Assembly: GCF_042656585.1 (NCBI RefSeq)
Contig: NZ_JBHSPG010000004.1
Length of the DNA: 64,000 bases
Origin: Thalassorhabdus alkalitolerans
Lineage (GTDB): Bacteria; Bacillota; Bacilli; Bacillales; Marinococcaceae
Reading direction: 5' to 3' (one strand)
Below are positions 42,450 to 51,145 of the stretch, in pieces (within the stretch, counting starts at the first letter, position 1; each line of letters opens with the position of its first letter). Made by a program: the position numbers and the translations under genes. Under the pieces are notes generated by a model that had not been told where the DNA came from, made no database searches, and worked only from the letters and a program-made list of their open reading frames with translations.

Positions 42450-43622
42450 ATGGACCGCCAGCAAGATATTTGGAAAGGTGCAAAGGAATTATTGAGTGAA
42501 ATAAAGCTTCACGGTTTTGAAGGTTATATTGTTGGCGGGGCAGTACGCGACTACTTGCTAAATGGACCAGTAAATGATATTGATATTGCGACAGATGCCC
42601 GGCCAGCAGAAATTGAAAGAATGTACCCGAAAACGGCAGCTCTGGGAAAAAAACATGGAACCATTTTAGTGTTGCACCGTGGCTTACCCTATGAAGTGAC
42701 AACGTTTCGGGGAAAGAATGATGAAAGCAGCACATTATCAGCCGATTTAGAAAAAAGAGATTTTACAATGAACGCTATGGCTCTAACAGGAGATGAACTT
42801 GTTATTGACCCTTTCGGTGGGAAAAAGGATCTTGAAAGGGGACTCATACGAGGAGTCAAAGATCCTAATGCACGCATACTCGAAGACCCTTTGAGGATGA
42901 TACGTGCCTTTCGCTTCATTGCCCAATATGATTTTCTCATTGAACCACAAACAAAAAACGCGATACGCTGCTTAGCAAAAGAATTGGACAACACAGCAGC
43001 AGAGCGTATAGGCAGTGAATGGGGGAAAATTCTCACAGGTCCTTACAGCCAGCGAGCTCTCAATGATTTTTTTACTTGTTTGCCCCTGACTTCTCTAAGG
43101 AAAGACTTGTTTCCTGAAAACTGGGAAATCCCAGACTCTTGGGAGCCAGTAGTAAGGGTAGAGGGGGAAGTCCAAAGCTGGGCTGCATTTTTACTTATAA
43201 TGAATGAACAGGAACCTGGTTTTCGTTTAAAGAAGTGGAAGCGATCTAATTCGCTGCAAAAAAAGGTCAAACAAGTGATGTTTTGGAGCTGCTGGAGAAA
43301 GGCTAATGAATGGACGAACGAAGCCTTGTACCGGGCAGGGAAGACTGCGGCACTGGCTGCCGAGGAACTGTACGGTGTGTTCTTTAAGAAAAATGACGCC
43401 TGGAGCAAAGAAGAATTACATGCCAGGTTTGACAGTTTCCCTATTGCTTCTCGGGAAGATTTGTCTGTTAATGGCAGTGAACTTGCAGAGGCGCTTGAAA
43501 GAACACCAGGGCCCTGGATAAGTGAATGTCTAAAGGAACTGGAAACAGCCGTAATAAATAGCAAAGTAAGGAACTGTAAAGAAGACCTTATAACTTGGAT
43601 AAAGGAGCAGATGGATCCATGA
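42450..43622 (+). CDS. cca: CCA-adding enzyme (tRNA nucleotidyltransferase)
   Basis: A 390-residue class II nucleotidyltransferase that builds or repairs the CCA end of tRNAs. N-terminal GGAVRDYLLNGPVNDIDIAT holds the two catalytic Asp; RRD-like EKRDFTMNAMA, DPLRMIRAFRF and the nucleotide-selecting segment follow. Start ATG at 42450, directly after the bshA stop. Overlaps birA by 4 nt. Confidence 0.95.
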   Translation: MDRQQDIWKGAKELLSEIKLHGFEGYIVGGAVRDYLLNGPVNDIDIATDARPAEIERMYPKTAALGKKHGTILVLHRGLPYEVTTFRGKNDESSTLSADLEKRDFTMNAMALTGDELVIDPFGGKKDLERGLIRGVKDPNARILEDPLRMIRAFRFIAQYDFLIEPQTKNAIRCLAKELDNTAAERIGSEWGKILTGPYSQRALNDFFTCLPLTSLRKDLFPENWEIPDSWEPVVRVEGEVQSWAAFLLIMNEQEPGFRLKKWKRSNSLQKKVKQVMFWSCWRKANEWTNEALYRAGKTAALAAEELYGVFFKKNDAWSKEELHARFDSFPIASREDLSVNGSELAEALERTPGPWISECLKELETAVINSKVRNCKEDLITWIKEQMDP

Positions 43623-44599
43623 GAGGCAAACTGATTCAAGTACTTACAGAAGCCGGAAATGAGTTTACATCCGGGCAGTATTTAAGCGAGCAGCTGGGAA
43701 TATCAAGAACAGCTGTGTGGAAGCATATCGAAGAATTGAGAAAAAGCGGGTACGAACTAGAGGCGGTCCCTCGAAAAGGGTATCGTCTTCTTTTTACACC
43801 GGACACAGTAAGTGCGGAAGAAATTTCTTCACGACTGACAACCTCTATCATGGGAGCTCAGGTTCATTATGAAAAGTCTGTACCCTCCACCCAGGAAGTA
43901 GCTCACAAATTGGCAAGGGACGGAGCTGCGGAAGGAACAGTGATAGTGGCTGATGAACAAACTAAGGGAAAAGGAAGGCTTGGCAGAGAATGGTTTTCGC
44001 CACCAGGGACAGGCCTCTGGTTCAGTCTGTTGCTGCGACCGGATATTCCTCCCCAGCAAGCGCCCCAGCTTACTTTGCTGACAGCAGTAGCTGTCATTGA
44101 AGGAATTGAGGAAGCAACTGGTGTAAAAGCAGAAATTAAATGGCCTAACGACCTTTTGGTACAAGGGAGAAAAATAGCTGGCATACTCACAGAAATGCAG
44201 TCAGAACCAGACAGAGTACAAGCTGTCATTGTAGGAGTAGGCATTAACGTGAATCAGGAAAAAAGCAGTCTTCCCGAAGACCTTCAGTCTATCGCCACAT
44301 CTCTGGCTATTGAAAAAGGGACACCGTTTCACAGGGCTGACGTATTGACTTCAGTGCTCAAAAGGTATGAATATTGGTATCAGCACTTTTTGCACGAGGG
44401 ATTTGATCGAGTGCGGAGACGATGGGAGGCCCTTGCTATTTCTTTTGGCCAAAAAATCACAGCTCGCACCGTTCAAGGAGCAGAATATGGAACGGCAAAG
44501 GGAATAACCGATGACGGTGTCCTCATCCTGGAAAAAGAAGACGGTGAAATAAAATATATTTACAGTGCAGATATTGAATTTAACAACGATACCAATTAA
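43619..44599 (+). CDS. birA: Biotin-protein ligase and biotin operon repressor BirA
   Basis: A 326-residue bifunctional protein. An N-terminal winged helix (about 1-60; GQYLSEQLGISRTAVWKHI) binds biotin operators; the ligase domain has GRLGREWFSPPG (biotinyl-AMP loop, about 121-132), KWPNDLLVQGRKIAGIL with the catalytic Lys, and a C-terminal SH3-like cap. Start ATG at 43619 overlaps the cca stop (ATGA), 11 nt after AAAGGAG. No biotin operator was recognised in the window. Confidence 0.95.
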   Translation: MRGKLIQVLTEAGNEFTSGQYLSEQLGISRTAVWKHIEELRKSGYELEAVPRKGYRLLFTPDTVSAEEISSRLTTSIMGAQVHYEKSVPSTQEVAHKLARDGAAEGTVIVADEQTKGKGRLGREWFSPPGTGLWFSLLLRPDIPPQQAPQLTLLTAVAVIEGIEEATGVKAEIKWPNDLLVQGRKIAGILTEMQSEPDRVQAVIVGVGINVNQEKSSLPEDLQSIATSLAIEKGTPFHRADVLTSVLKRYEYWYQHFLHEGFDRVRRRWEALAISFGQKITARTVQGAEYGTAKGITDDGVLILEKEDGEIKYIYSADIEFNNDTN

Positions 44600-44604
44600 A
44601 ATTT

Positions 44605-44613
44605 TGGTATAAT
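44605..44613 (+). promoter_or_regulatory. Extended -10 promoter of the panBCD leader
   Basis: TGGTATAAT (TATAAT at 44608-44613), just after the birA stop. Transcription would start near 44620, leaving a leader of about 280 nt. Confidence 0.65.
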
Positions 44614-44616
44614 CAA

Positions 44617-44839
44617 TGGACAGGCAATATCCAAGTGAATTGCACTGGCCCATCATGACAGCTGGCTGTGCCAGCACAGTATCCAGACCATTTTTATTAT
44701 TATGTCTGCCTTGATCCAACATTAAGGACAGGGACAGAGGGATGCAAGAAACCGTTTATCAGAGTGATCTGCTCGAGCAGGTTTAGTTTATCCTGCTTAA
44801 ATGGTATAAATCCTTCTTCCCCAGGGAGAAGGAATTTTT
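44617..44839 (+). promoter_or_regulatory. Structured leader RNA of panB with two similar hairpins (pan-motif candidate)
   Basis: Hairpin 1 (44621-44647): CAG-GCAAT pairs with ATTGC-A-CTG, leaving one bulged A (44644). Hairpin 2 (44706-44731): CTG-CCTT pairs with AAGG-A-CAG, with a bulged A (44728) at the same place in the 3' strand. Both loops contain ATCCAA. Between them is a stem GCTGGC/GCCAGC (44661-44675). A palindrome CTGCTCGAGCAG (44769-44780) competes with GCAGG/CCTGC, and a terminator follows at 44811. I recall a pan RNA motif upstream of panB in Firmicutes with bulged adenosines and tandem copies; this could be one, but I cannot check it. Confidence 0.6.
44811..44839 (+). terminator. 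Terminator in the panB leader (possible attenuator)
   Basis: TCCTTCT (44811-44817) pairs with AGAAGGA (44827-44833), with two further C-G pairs inside after one bulged T, followed by ATTTTT. It lies about 60 nt before panB and downstream of the only promoter seen. Confidence 0.8.
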
Positions 44840-44901
44840 GTGGTTACTCCATTCTGTGGTTTCTTTTGTATCTTCTCTGCTAAAAAAGGAGGAGAAGAGT
44901 A

Positions 44902-45738
44902 GTGAAAACAACTTCAGGTTTTCAGAAAATGAAATCATCCGGCGAAAAGATTGCAATGATGACTGCCTATGACGCGCCTTCTGCAAGGGGTGCAGAACAG
45001 GCGGGGGTTGACCTAATTCTTGTCGGTGATTCAGCAGGTATGGTAGTCCATGGCTATGATTCTACTGTGCCAGTTACATTGGAGGATATGATTTTGCATA
45101 CGAAGGCCGTACGCCGCGGAGCGCCGGATACCTTTGTAGTAACAGATATGCCTTTTTTAACCTATCACGAAGGAACAAAAGAAACTGTTCAGAATGCAAG
45201 ACGCCTTATTCAGGAAGGCGGAGCCCATGCGGTAAAAATGGAAGGGGCCGGAAACGTTGTCGACAGTATTTCTGCTTTAACATCCGGCGGTGTTCCTGTC
45301 ATGGCTCACTTAGGCCTCACCCCGCAGTCTGTGGGAGTCCTAGGCGGCTACAAAGTACAGGGGAAAAGTGATGAGGCAGCCCATGCATTGCTTGAAGAGG
45401 CAAAAGAAATTGAAAGTGCCGGAGCTTTTTCAATTGTATTAGAGTGCGTGCCAAAGCAGCTTGCTGAGCTGGTTTCAAAACAACTTTCTATCCCTGTGAT
45501 TGGTATAGGAGCTGGAAAAGATACAGACGGACAAGTGCTTGTTTATCATGATGTCATTGGTTACGGGAATGGGTTTGTGCCAAAGTTTGTGAAACAATAC
45601 AGTGATGTGGATTCTATCATCGAAAAAGCCATCGCAGAGTACGTAAACGAAGTGAAGGAACAGAGATTCCCCGAAGAACAGCACACCTTTACGATGAAAG
45701 AAGAACAGCTGAAAAGTTTTTACGGAGGTGTGAAGTAG
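44902..45738 (+). CDS. panB: 3-methyl-2-oxobutanoate hydroxymethyltransferase
   Basis: A 278-residue enzyme making ketopantoate, first step of pantothenate and coenzyme A synthesis. Blocks: MMTAYDAPSARGAEQAGVD, LVGDSAGMV with the Mg-binding Asp, AHLGLTPQSVG and the catalytic-Glu region VLECVPK. Start GTG at 44902, 7 nt after AAAGGAGGAG. First gene of panBCD, preceded by a structured leader. Confidence 0.96.
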   Translation: MKTTSGFQKMKSSGEKIAMMTAYDAPSARGAEQAGVDLILVGDSAGMVVHGYDSTVPVTLEDMILHTKAVRRGAPDTFVVTDMPFLTYHEGTKETVQNARRLIQEGGAHAVKMEGAGNVVDSISALTSGGVPVMAHLGLTPQSVGVLGGYKVQGKSDEAAHALLEEAKEIESAGAFSIVLECVPKQLAELVSKQLSIPVIGIGAGKDTDGQVLVYHDVIGYGNGFVPKFVKQYSDVDSIIEKAIAEYVNEVKEQRFPEEQHTFTMKEEQLKSFYGGVK

Positions 45739-46607
45739 TGCGGGTCGTACGAACAATCGCGGAGCTTAAAACAGAACTTTCCCGCAAGAAAAACGAGGGA
45801 CATGAGATTGGTTTTGTTCCTACAATGGGATATTTGCATGAAGCGCATTTACGGCTGGTGGATCGAGCCTGCCAGGAAAACGGCACCGTGGTGATGAGTA
45901 TTTTTGTTAACCCTCTTCAATTCGGTCCTAATGAGGATTTTGACCGCTATCCAAGAGACATTGAAAGAGATAAGAAATTGGCAGAGGAACGGGGTGTAGA
46001 TATACTGTTTTGCCCCGAAACGAAGGAGATGTATCCCTCGCCCCTTTCTGTCACAGTGCAGGTAAAGGAGGGGACAGACGTTTTATGCGGCAGGCATCGT
46101 CCGGGTCATTTTGATGGGGTGGCGACTGTCGTATTGAAACTCCTTCATATGGTAGAGCCGTCTCGTATTTATTTTGGTATGAAAGATGCTCAGCAAGTAG
46201 CAGTCATCGAAAAGATGGTCAGTGACTTAAACATCCCTGTGACGGTAGTGCCGTGTGAAACAATAAGGGAAAACGACGGACTGGCCAAGAGTTCAAGAAA
46301 TGTGTATCTTTCTGAACAAGAGAGGCGTCAGGCCCCTGCCTTGTATGAGAGTCTTGTTCAGGGAGCAGCATTGATAAACGAAGGGGAAGATCGGCCGGAG
46401 AAGGTCATTGAAAAAGTAAAGGACATGATTGAGGCCAAAACAGACGGAGAAATAGATTATGTTGAGCTTCTCTCTTATCCGGATTTAAAGCCTGTTGAGT
46501 CGATAGAGGGCAGAGTAATTATAGCTGCTGCTCTGCGTTTTGAGAAAGCTCGCCTGATTGACAATATCACATTAGAGGCCAGCCGCAAAGCTGCGGCCGC
46601 CTATTAA
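45738..46607 (+). CDS. panC: Pantothenate synthetase with an altered HxGH motif
   Basis: A 289-residue ATP-dependent ligase joining pantoate and beta-alanine. PTMGYLHEAHLRLVD (about 29-43), FVNPLQFGPNEDF, YFGMKDAQQVAVI and the KSSRN signature KMSKS-like loop are present. The first ATP motif normally reads HxGH; here it is HEAH (codons cat gaa gcg cat), Gly changed to Ala. All other motifs are intact, so the enzyme is probably active. Start GTG at 45738 overlaps the panB stop and follows ACGGAGGTG. Confidence 0.95.
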   Translation: MRVVRTIAELKTELSRKKNEGHEIGFVPTMGYLHEAHLRLVDRACQENGTVVMSIFVNPLQFGPNEDFDRYPRDIERDKKLAEERGVDILFCPETKEMYPSPLSVTVQVKEGTDVLCGRHRPGHFDGVATVVLKLLHMVEPSRIYFGMKDAQQVAVIEKMVSDLNIPVTVVPCETIRENDGLAKSSRNVYLSEQERRQAPALYESLVQGAALINEGEDRPEKVIEKVKDMIEAKTDGEIDYVELLSYPDLKPVESIEGRVIIAAALRFEKARLIDNITLEASRKAAAAY

Positions 46608-46626
46608 ATTTATTGGGGGAAAGAAT

Positions 46627-47010
46627 ATGTTTCGTACTATGATGAAGTCGAAAATTCATCGTGCAACTGTCACCGAAGCGGATCTGAACTACGTAGGAAG
46701 CATAACGATTGACCAGGATATATTAGAGGCTGTAAACATTATTGAAAATGAAAAGGTTCAAGTGGTAAACAATAATAATGGCGCACGGCTGGAAACGTAT
46801 GTGATCGCTGGCGAAAGAGGCAGCGGAGTGTTTTGCTTAAATGGAGCAGCTGCCCGTCTTGTCCAGCCCGGGGATCTTATCATTGTGATTGCTTATGCGA
46901 TGGTCGAAGAGAAAAACTTGGAGAAGTTTGAACCAAAAGTAGCCATAATGAATGATAAGAATGAAATTGAGACATTAATGGCCACAGAACCAGCACATAC
47001 AATTTTATAA
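46627..47010 (+). CDS. panD: Aspartate 1-decarboxylase proenzyme
   Basis: A 127-residue pyruvoyl enzyme making beta-alanine from aspartate. It is made as a proenzyme that cuts itself between Gly24 and Ser25 (YVGSITID), forming the pyruvoyl group from Ser25. The active-site Lys9 and Arg54 region (GARLETYVI) and the C-terminal YAMVEE are typical. Start ATG at 46627 after GGGGGAAAG. A terminator follows at 47051. Confidence 0.97.
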   Translation: MFRTMMKSKIHRATVTEADLNYVGSITIDQDILEAVNIIENEKVQVVNNNNGARLETYVIAGERGSGVFCLNGAAARLVQPGDLIIVIAYAMVEEKNLEKFEPKVAIMNDKNEIETLMATEPAHTIL

Positions 47011-47050
47011 TAGGAGAGGCGGTTGTCTTAAAAGTCTCGACTCCTCGTTA

Positions 47051-47087
47051 AGCGAGCTGGAAGGGTTCACTCCAGCTCGTTTGTTTG
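47051..47087 (+). terminator. Terminator after panD
   Basis: CGAGCTGGA (47053-47061) pairs with TCCAGCTCG (47071-47079), then TTTGTTTGT. The rest of the 346-nt gap to dinG (47088-47290) shows no gene or clear structure. Confidence 0.8.
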
Positions 47088-47291
47088 TATGTTTTCAGAA
47101 GGCGTGGGATCGTTCATTACCATCAGCATATGTTTTACTATACTTGGCCGCATGTACCTTTTTTCAGCCCGCCCTTGTGGAAAACTTCCGAAAGATAAGG
47201 ACCCTGCTTCAAAACTTAAACGTAATTGGTGCTTTACCTGATAGAGAAATATAAGTTGGTAACGGTCGAGAGATAATCCATGTTTTTAATC

Positions 47292-47300
47292 TGTTATAAT
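47292..47300 (+). promoter_or_regulatory. Extended -10 promoter of dinG
   Basis: TGTTATAAT (TATAAT at 47295-47300), about 57 nt before the dinG start; no good -35 at 17 nt. Confidence 0.55.
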
Positions 47301-47356
47301 AAATGAGTGTGGAAAAATGCACCTATAGTTTTTAGCCATCGTGAAAGGCAGCAGGG

Positions 47357-50182
47357 GTGAAAAAATTGACTGAAAGATACGTAATTATAGATGTAGAAAC
47401 AACTGGAAATGCTCCCAAAAAAGGAGACAGGATTATTCAAATCGGTGCAGTCGCTGTAGAAAACGAAGTAATTGTTGATTCCTACTCTTCTTTTTTTAAC
47501 CCGGGGCACAGCATTCCTTCCTTCATACAGCAGCTAACTGGTATCACTGATAATGATGTGGCTGACGCTCCATTATTTGAAGAACAGGTGCCGAGACTCC
47601 TTACGTTTTTGGAAGGTTCCTATTTTGTCGCCCATAACGTTCCTTTTGATCTCTCTTTCATTAATGGGGAATTAGAAAGGGCAGGTTATGAGCCATTTGG
47701 AGGCCCGGTGATAGATACCGTTGAATGCGCCCGCCTTCTTTACCCGACAGAAGCAAGCTATCAGCTGAATCAGCTCGCAGACACCTTTTCTGTCGTTCAT
47801 GACCGCCCTCATCAGGCGGACAGTGATGCAGAAGTTACAGCTATTATCTGGATGAAACTGAAGAAAAAACTTGAAGAGCTGCCAGCAGCTACGCTGCATC
47901 GTCTGCTTCCATTATCAAAACACCTGGAAAGCGAGATTGAGCCTATCATTCAAAGTGCTCTCAGAGAAAAAGTGAAAGCAGATGCTGAAGACCCGGCTCA
48001 TATTGAAGTGTATCGCCAAATAGCTCTTAAAAGGAAGACTCCCTTTCAAAAGAGAAGTCAAAAACAGCCGGATGGGGAACAGAGAATAAACAGCAATGAA
48101 TTTTTCAAGCAAGAAGGGCACCTGGCTCGTGCGATGAACAAATATGAATATCGTTCCGGACAGGAAGATATGTCAGCTTCAATACATGATGCTTTTAATC
48201 AGAACAGCCATTTACTTGTAGAAGCAGGTACAGGAACAGGAAAATCACTGGCTTACCTGCTTCCTGCCGTCGAGTTTGCCAAGCAAACGAACCGTCCTGT
48301 AATTGTGTCTACGCAAACGATCACGCTGCAGGACCAGCTGATGGCTCAGGAAATCCCCCTTCTGCAAAAAGCTCTTCCTTATACCTTTGATGTTTCCCTG
48401 TTAAAAGGCAGAAGTCATTACTTATGCTTGCGGAAGTTTGAACAGCTTCTTGATGAACAGCCCGAACATTATGAGCAGGCTTTGGCACTGGGACAGCTTC
48501 TCGTCTGGCTTACAGAAACAGAATATGGGGATGTTGAAGAACTTAACCTTGTGGGTGGAGCTTCCCGGAGGTTCTGGGATCAAGTGAAGAGCGACGGGGA
48601 ATCATGTACGGGTCCTTCCTGCCCATGGTTTTCACGCTGCTTTTATCAACAGGCAAGAGAAAGGGCTTTTCATGGAGATATTGTGGTAACTAATCATGCT
48701 TTGTTGTTTACGGACATGGTACATGACCAGTCTCTATTGCCTGGGTACCGGCATGCTGTAATTGATGAAGCCCATCATTTAGAGCAGCTGGCAAGCCAGC
48801 ACCTGGGAATTGAAACAGATTACACCAGGTTCACTCATCTCATTCATCGCCTTGGAACAATGGATAATGAGGGTCTTCTTGCTCAAAGTGTAGCCATTAT
48901 TCCTGACGGTCCCCCGATAAAAGAGCAGGGATGGGTAAAGGCAAGAACTGAAAAACTGGCTGATTTGAAATTTGAAATAGATGAGCTCTTTCGAATGCTT
49001 CATGGTTTTTGTCTGGGCCGCTCCAAACGAGGAAGCTCTGAAGTAGGAAGGCTTTCCATACGTTTTTCCCCTTCAGAGGAAAAGGGATTGTCGGCTATCC
49101 AGGAAGGAGCCAAAAGAGTGGTTATGCTTCTTGAAGAAGAGGGAAAGAAGCTTCTGGAAGTCGGTGATCATATAGATCAAGAGCTCCTCTCCTTTCAAGA
49201 ACGGGGGATTGTCTCAGATTTTTTATCAGCAGTAAGAGACTTGCTGGCAGAAGGAACCATGCTTGAAAAATTGCTCCTTGAAGAAGATCCTAATATGGTG
49301 TATTGGATGGAAGCAGAAAGCAAAGGCGCTCAAAATGCCACGTATTTGTATGCCCGTCCAATCGATGTTTCCGAACTGCTGGCTGATAAACTTTTTGCAA
49401 AAAAAGACAGCGTGATTATGACTTCGGCAACCTTGACCGTTAAAAATTCTTTTCGGTTTATAAAAAAACGGTTAGGCCTTGATGACTTTGGAGTTGAAAC
49501 CTTATCTGTTCCCTCTCCTTTTAACTACCAAAGACAGGCCAAGTTGTTAATACCAGAGGATATGGGCAGCATTAAAAGGGCAGATGAAAAAGCTTTTATC
49601 GAGCAAACAGCAGAGTTTATTTATCATAGTGCCTCTATTACGCAAGGCCGTATGCTTGTACTATTTACATCGTTCGATATGCTCAGAAAAACGTACAGGT
49701 TATTGCGAGAATGGGATGATGAAGGTGATTTTGTCCTGATCGGCCAAGGGGTAAAAACAGGAAGCCGAACAAAGCTAATGAAGACATTCAGACAGCATGA
49801 AAGGTCCATTCTCTTGGGAACAAGCACTTTTTGGGAGGGTGTTGATATTCCAGGTGACGCTTTAAGCTGCCTTGTAATCGTGCGCCTGCCGTTTTCTCCT
49901 CCTGACGAGCCTGTTTTGCAGGCTAAATCTGAAAAAGTGAAAGCAGAGGGGAAAAATCCATTTTCTGAATTGTCTCTTCCACAGGCTGTGCTGAGATTTA
50001 AACAGGGATTCGGACGTCTGATTCGCCAGGAAAACGATAAAGGGGTGGTGGTGGTCCTTGATAAAAGGCTGCTGCAATCATCCTATGGCAAAGATTTTAT
50101 AAGGTCTCTTCCAAAGGTACCGGTTATTCAGAAACCAATGGACGAAGTATTAAATGAAATTGATCGTTTTTTAAATGAGTAA
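47357..50182 (+). CDS. dinG: DinG-type helicase with N-terminal 3'-5' exonuclease domain
   Basis: A 941-residue protein (931 in B. subtilis). N-terminal DEDDh exonuclease, about 1-170: IDVETTG (Asp12, Glu14), HNVPFDLSFI and HQADSDAE. The XPD/DinG-type helicase follows: Walker A AGTGTGKS (290-297), DEAH 470-473, and a C-terminal GVDIPG and QGFGRLIR. Four Cys, 357, 417, 422 and 428, have the x4/x5 spacing of the E. coli DinG Fe-S ligands (194-199-205), so a [4Fe-4S] cluster is likely. Start GTG at 47357; TTG 47366 is also possible. Confidence 0.93.
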   Translation: MKKLTERYVIIDVETTGNAPKKGDRIIQIGAVAVENEVIVDSYSSFFNPGHSIPSFIQQLTGITDNDVADAPLFEEQVPRLLTFLEGSYFVAHNVPFDLSFINGELERAGYEPFGGPVIDTVECARLLYPTEASYQLNQLADTFSVVHDRPHQADSDAEVTAIIWMKLKKKLEELPAATLHRLLPLSKHLESEIEPIIQSALREKVKADAEDPAHIEVYRQIALKRKTPFQKRSQKQPDGEQRINSNEFFKQEGHLARAMNKYEYRSGQEDMSASIHDAFNQNSHLLVEAGTGTGKSLAYLLPAVEFAKQTNRPVIVSTQTITLQDQLMAQEIPLLQKALPYTFDVSLLKGRSHYLCLRKFEQLLDEQPEHYEQALALGQLLVWLTETEYGDVEELNLVGGASRRFWDQVKSDGESCTGPSCPWFSRCFYQQARERAFHGDIVVTNHALLFTDMVHDQSLLPGYRHAVIDEAHHLEQLASQHLGIETDYTRFTHLIHRLGTMDNEGLLAQSVAIIPDGPPIKEQGWVKARTEKLADLKFEIDELFRMLHGFCLGRSKRGSSEVGRLSIRFSPSEEKGLSAIQEGAKRVVMLLEEEGKKLLEVGDHIDQELLSFQERGIVSDFLSAVRDLLAEGTMLEKLLLEEDPNMVYWMEAESKGAQNATYLYARPIDVSELLADKLFAKKDSVIMTSATLTVKNSFRFIKKRLGLDDFGVETLSVPSPFNYQRQAKLLIPEDMGSIKRADEKAFIEQTAEFIYHSASITQGRMLVLFTSFDMLRKTYRLLREWDDEGDFVLIGQGVKTGSRTKLMKTFRQHERSILLGTSTFWEGVDIPGDALSCLVIVRLPFSPPDEPVLQAKSEKVKAEGKNPFSELSLPQAVLRFKQGFGRLIRQENDKGVVVVLDKRLLQSSYGKDFIRSLPKVPVIQKPMDEVLNEIDRFLNE

Positions 50183-50258
50183 GTTCATAAGCTGCTATAA
50201 AATCACGTACACTAAGGAAGGTTCAGGAGGCTCTTTATAAGGAAGGGGAGCGACACAG

Positions 50259-51116
50259 GTGCGTGATGTATTGCTATATGTCTGTTTGTTTTGCTTTTTG
50301 CTGCTTGGTTTGACGGGCTGTCAGGAAAGTTATCCTGCCAGCACTGAGGCAAGTCCTGCCTTAGAAATGGACATCCATCTGGAAGCTGATGAATTCTTAA
50401 TAACCTTTATGGATTTGCCCGATGGAGAGGCTACCCTTCTTCAATCAGGTGCAGGTGAAAATGTTCTGATAAACACCGGGGGACAAAGAAGCAGACCAAA
50501 GCTTGAAGAAAGTCTTCAGGCCTTTGATGTGTATGCGATTGATGCTTTGGTTCTTACAAATGAGGATGAGGCTTATACAGCTAACACCGACTGGCTTTCC
50601 GCCCAATACGGCATAGACACCATTATTGGAAGCCGGAAATCTTCTGAAATGATTGCAGACCGGTTTCCGGCACTTTCATCCAAAGTGATATATTGGGAGG
50701 AAGGGAAAGTGAATTTTCCTGCTATCGGGATGGAAACCGAGGTTCTTTTTGCGGGAGAAGATGAGGAGGGCGCCCTCGTTCTTAAATTTTCCTACGGCAG
50801 AGAAAGCCTTTTATACATGGGGACAGCAAAGGAAGAAGTAGAGGAAGCGCTGACTGATCATCCCAGAATTAAATCAACGTTTTTAAAAGTAGGAGATTTC
50901 GGGAGTCATTTTGGAGCCAATCTTATGTTCCTGGACCATGTGGATCCCCAGATAGCAATCGTTTTTCTTTTGGGTGGAGACCGGGCGGACAAAGGGCTAT
51001 TGGAACGGCTGAATGATGCCTGGATTGATGTGTATCAAACTGGCAAGCACGGCACTATCTCTTTTAAATGGAGCAAAGAAAAAAATGAATGGTTCACATT
51101 AATATCCAGGAAATAA
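50259..51116 (+). CDS. Lipoprotein with a degenerate ComEC-like metallo-beta-lactamase domain
   Basis: A 285-residue lipoprotein: hydrophobic N-terminus, lipobox LTGC with Cys21, a spacer rich in Ser/Pro/Glu, then a domain that follows the C-terminal hydrolase domain of ComEC. ITFMDLPDGEATLLQ (48-62), VLINTGG (69-75), LVLTNEDEAYT (98-108), FLKVGDFGSHFGAN (208-221) and TGKHGTISF (261-269) match it in order. The metal motifs are lost: HxHxDH reads NEDEAY, HHGS reads DFGS, and the late GHP is absent. It is therefore probably not a metal hydrolase, perhaps a binding protein outside the membrane. Start GTG at 50259 after GGAAGGGGAG. Confidence 0.75.
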   Translation: MRDVLLYVCLFCFLLLGLTGCQESYPASTEASPALEMDIHLEADEFLITFMDLPDGEATLLQSGAGENVLINTGGQRSRPKLEESLQAFDVYAIDALVLTNEDEAYTANTDWLSAQYGIDTIIGSRKSSEMIADRFPALSSKVIYWEEGKVNFPAIGMETEVLFAGEDEEGALVLKFSYGRESLLYMGTAKEEVEEALTDHPRIKSTFLKVGDFGSHFGANLMFLDHVDPQIAIVFLLGGDRADKGLLERLNDAWIDVYQTGKHGTISFKWSKEKNEWFTLISRK

Positions 51117-51145
51117 GATATACATGGCAGTAAGGGGCAGATAAG

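Noticed and set aside
43043..43639. A 198-codon frame on the minus strand across cca
   Set aside because: Lies wholly opposite cca, which is intact and conserved; no binding site and no recognisable domain.
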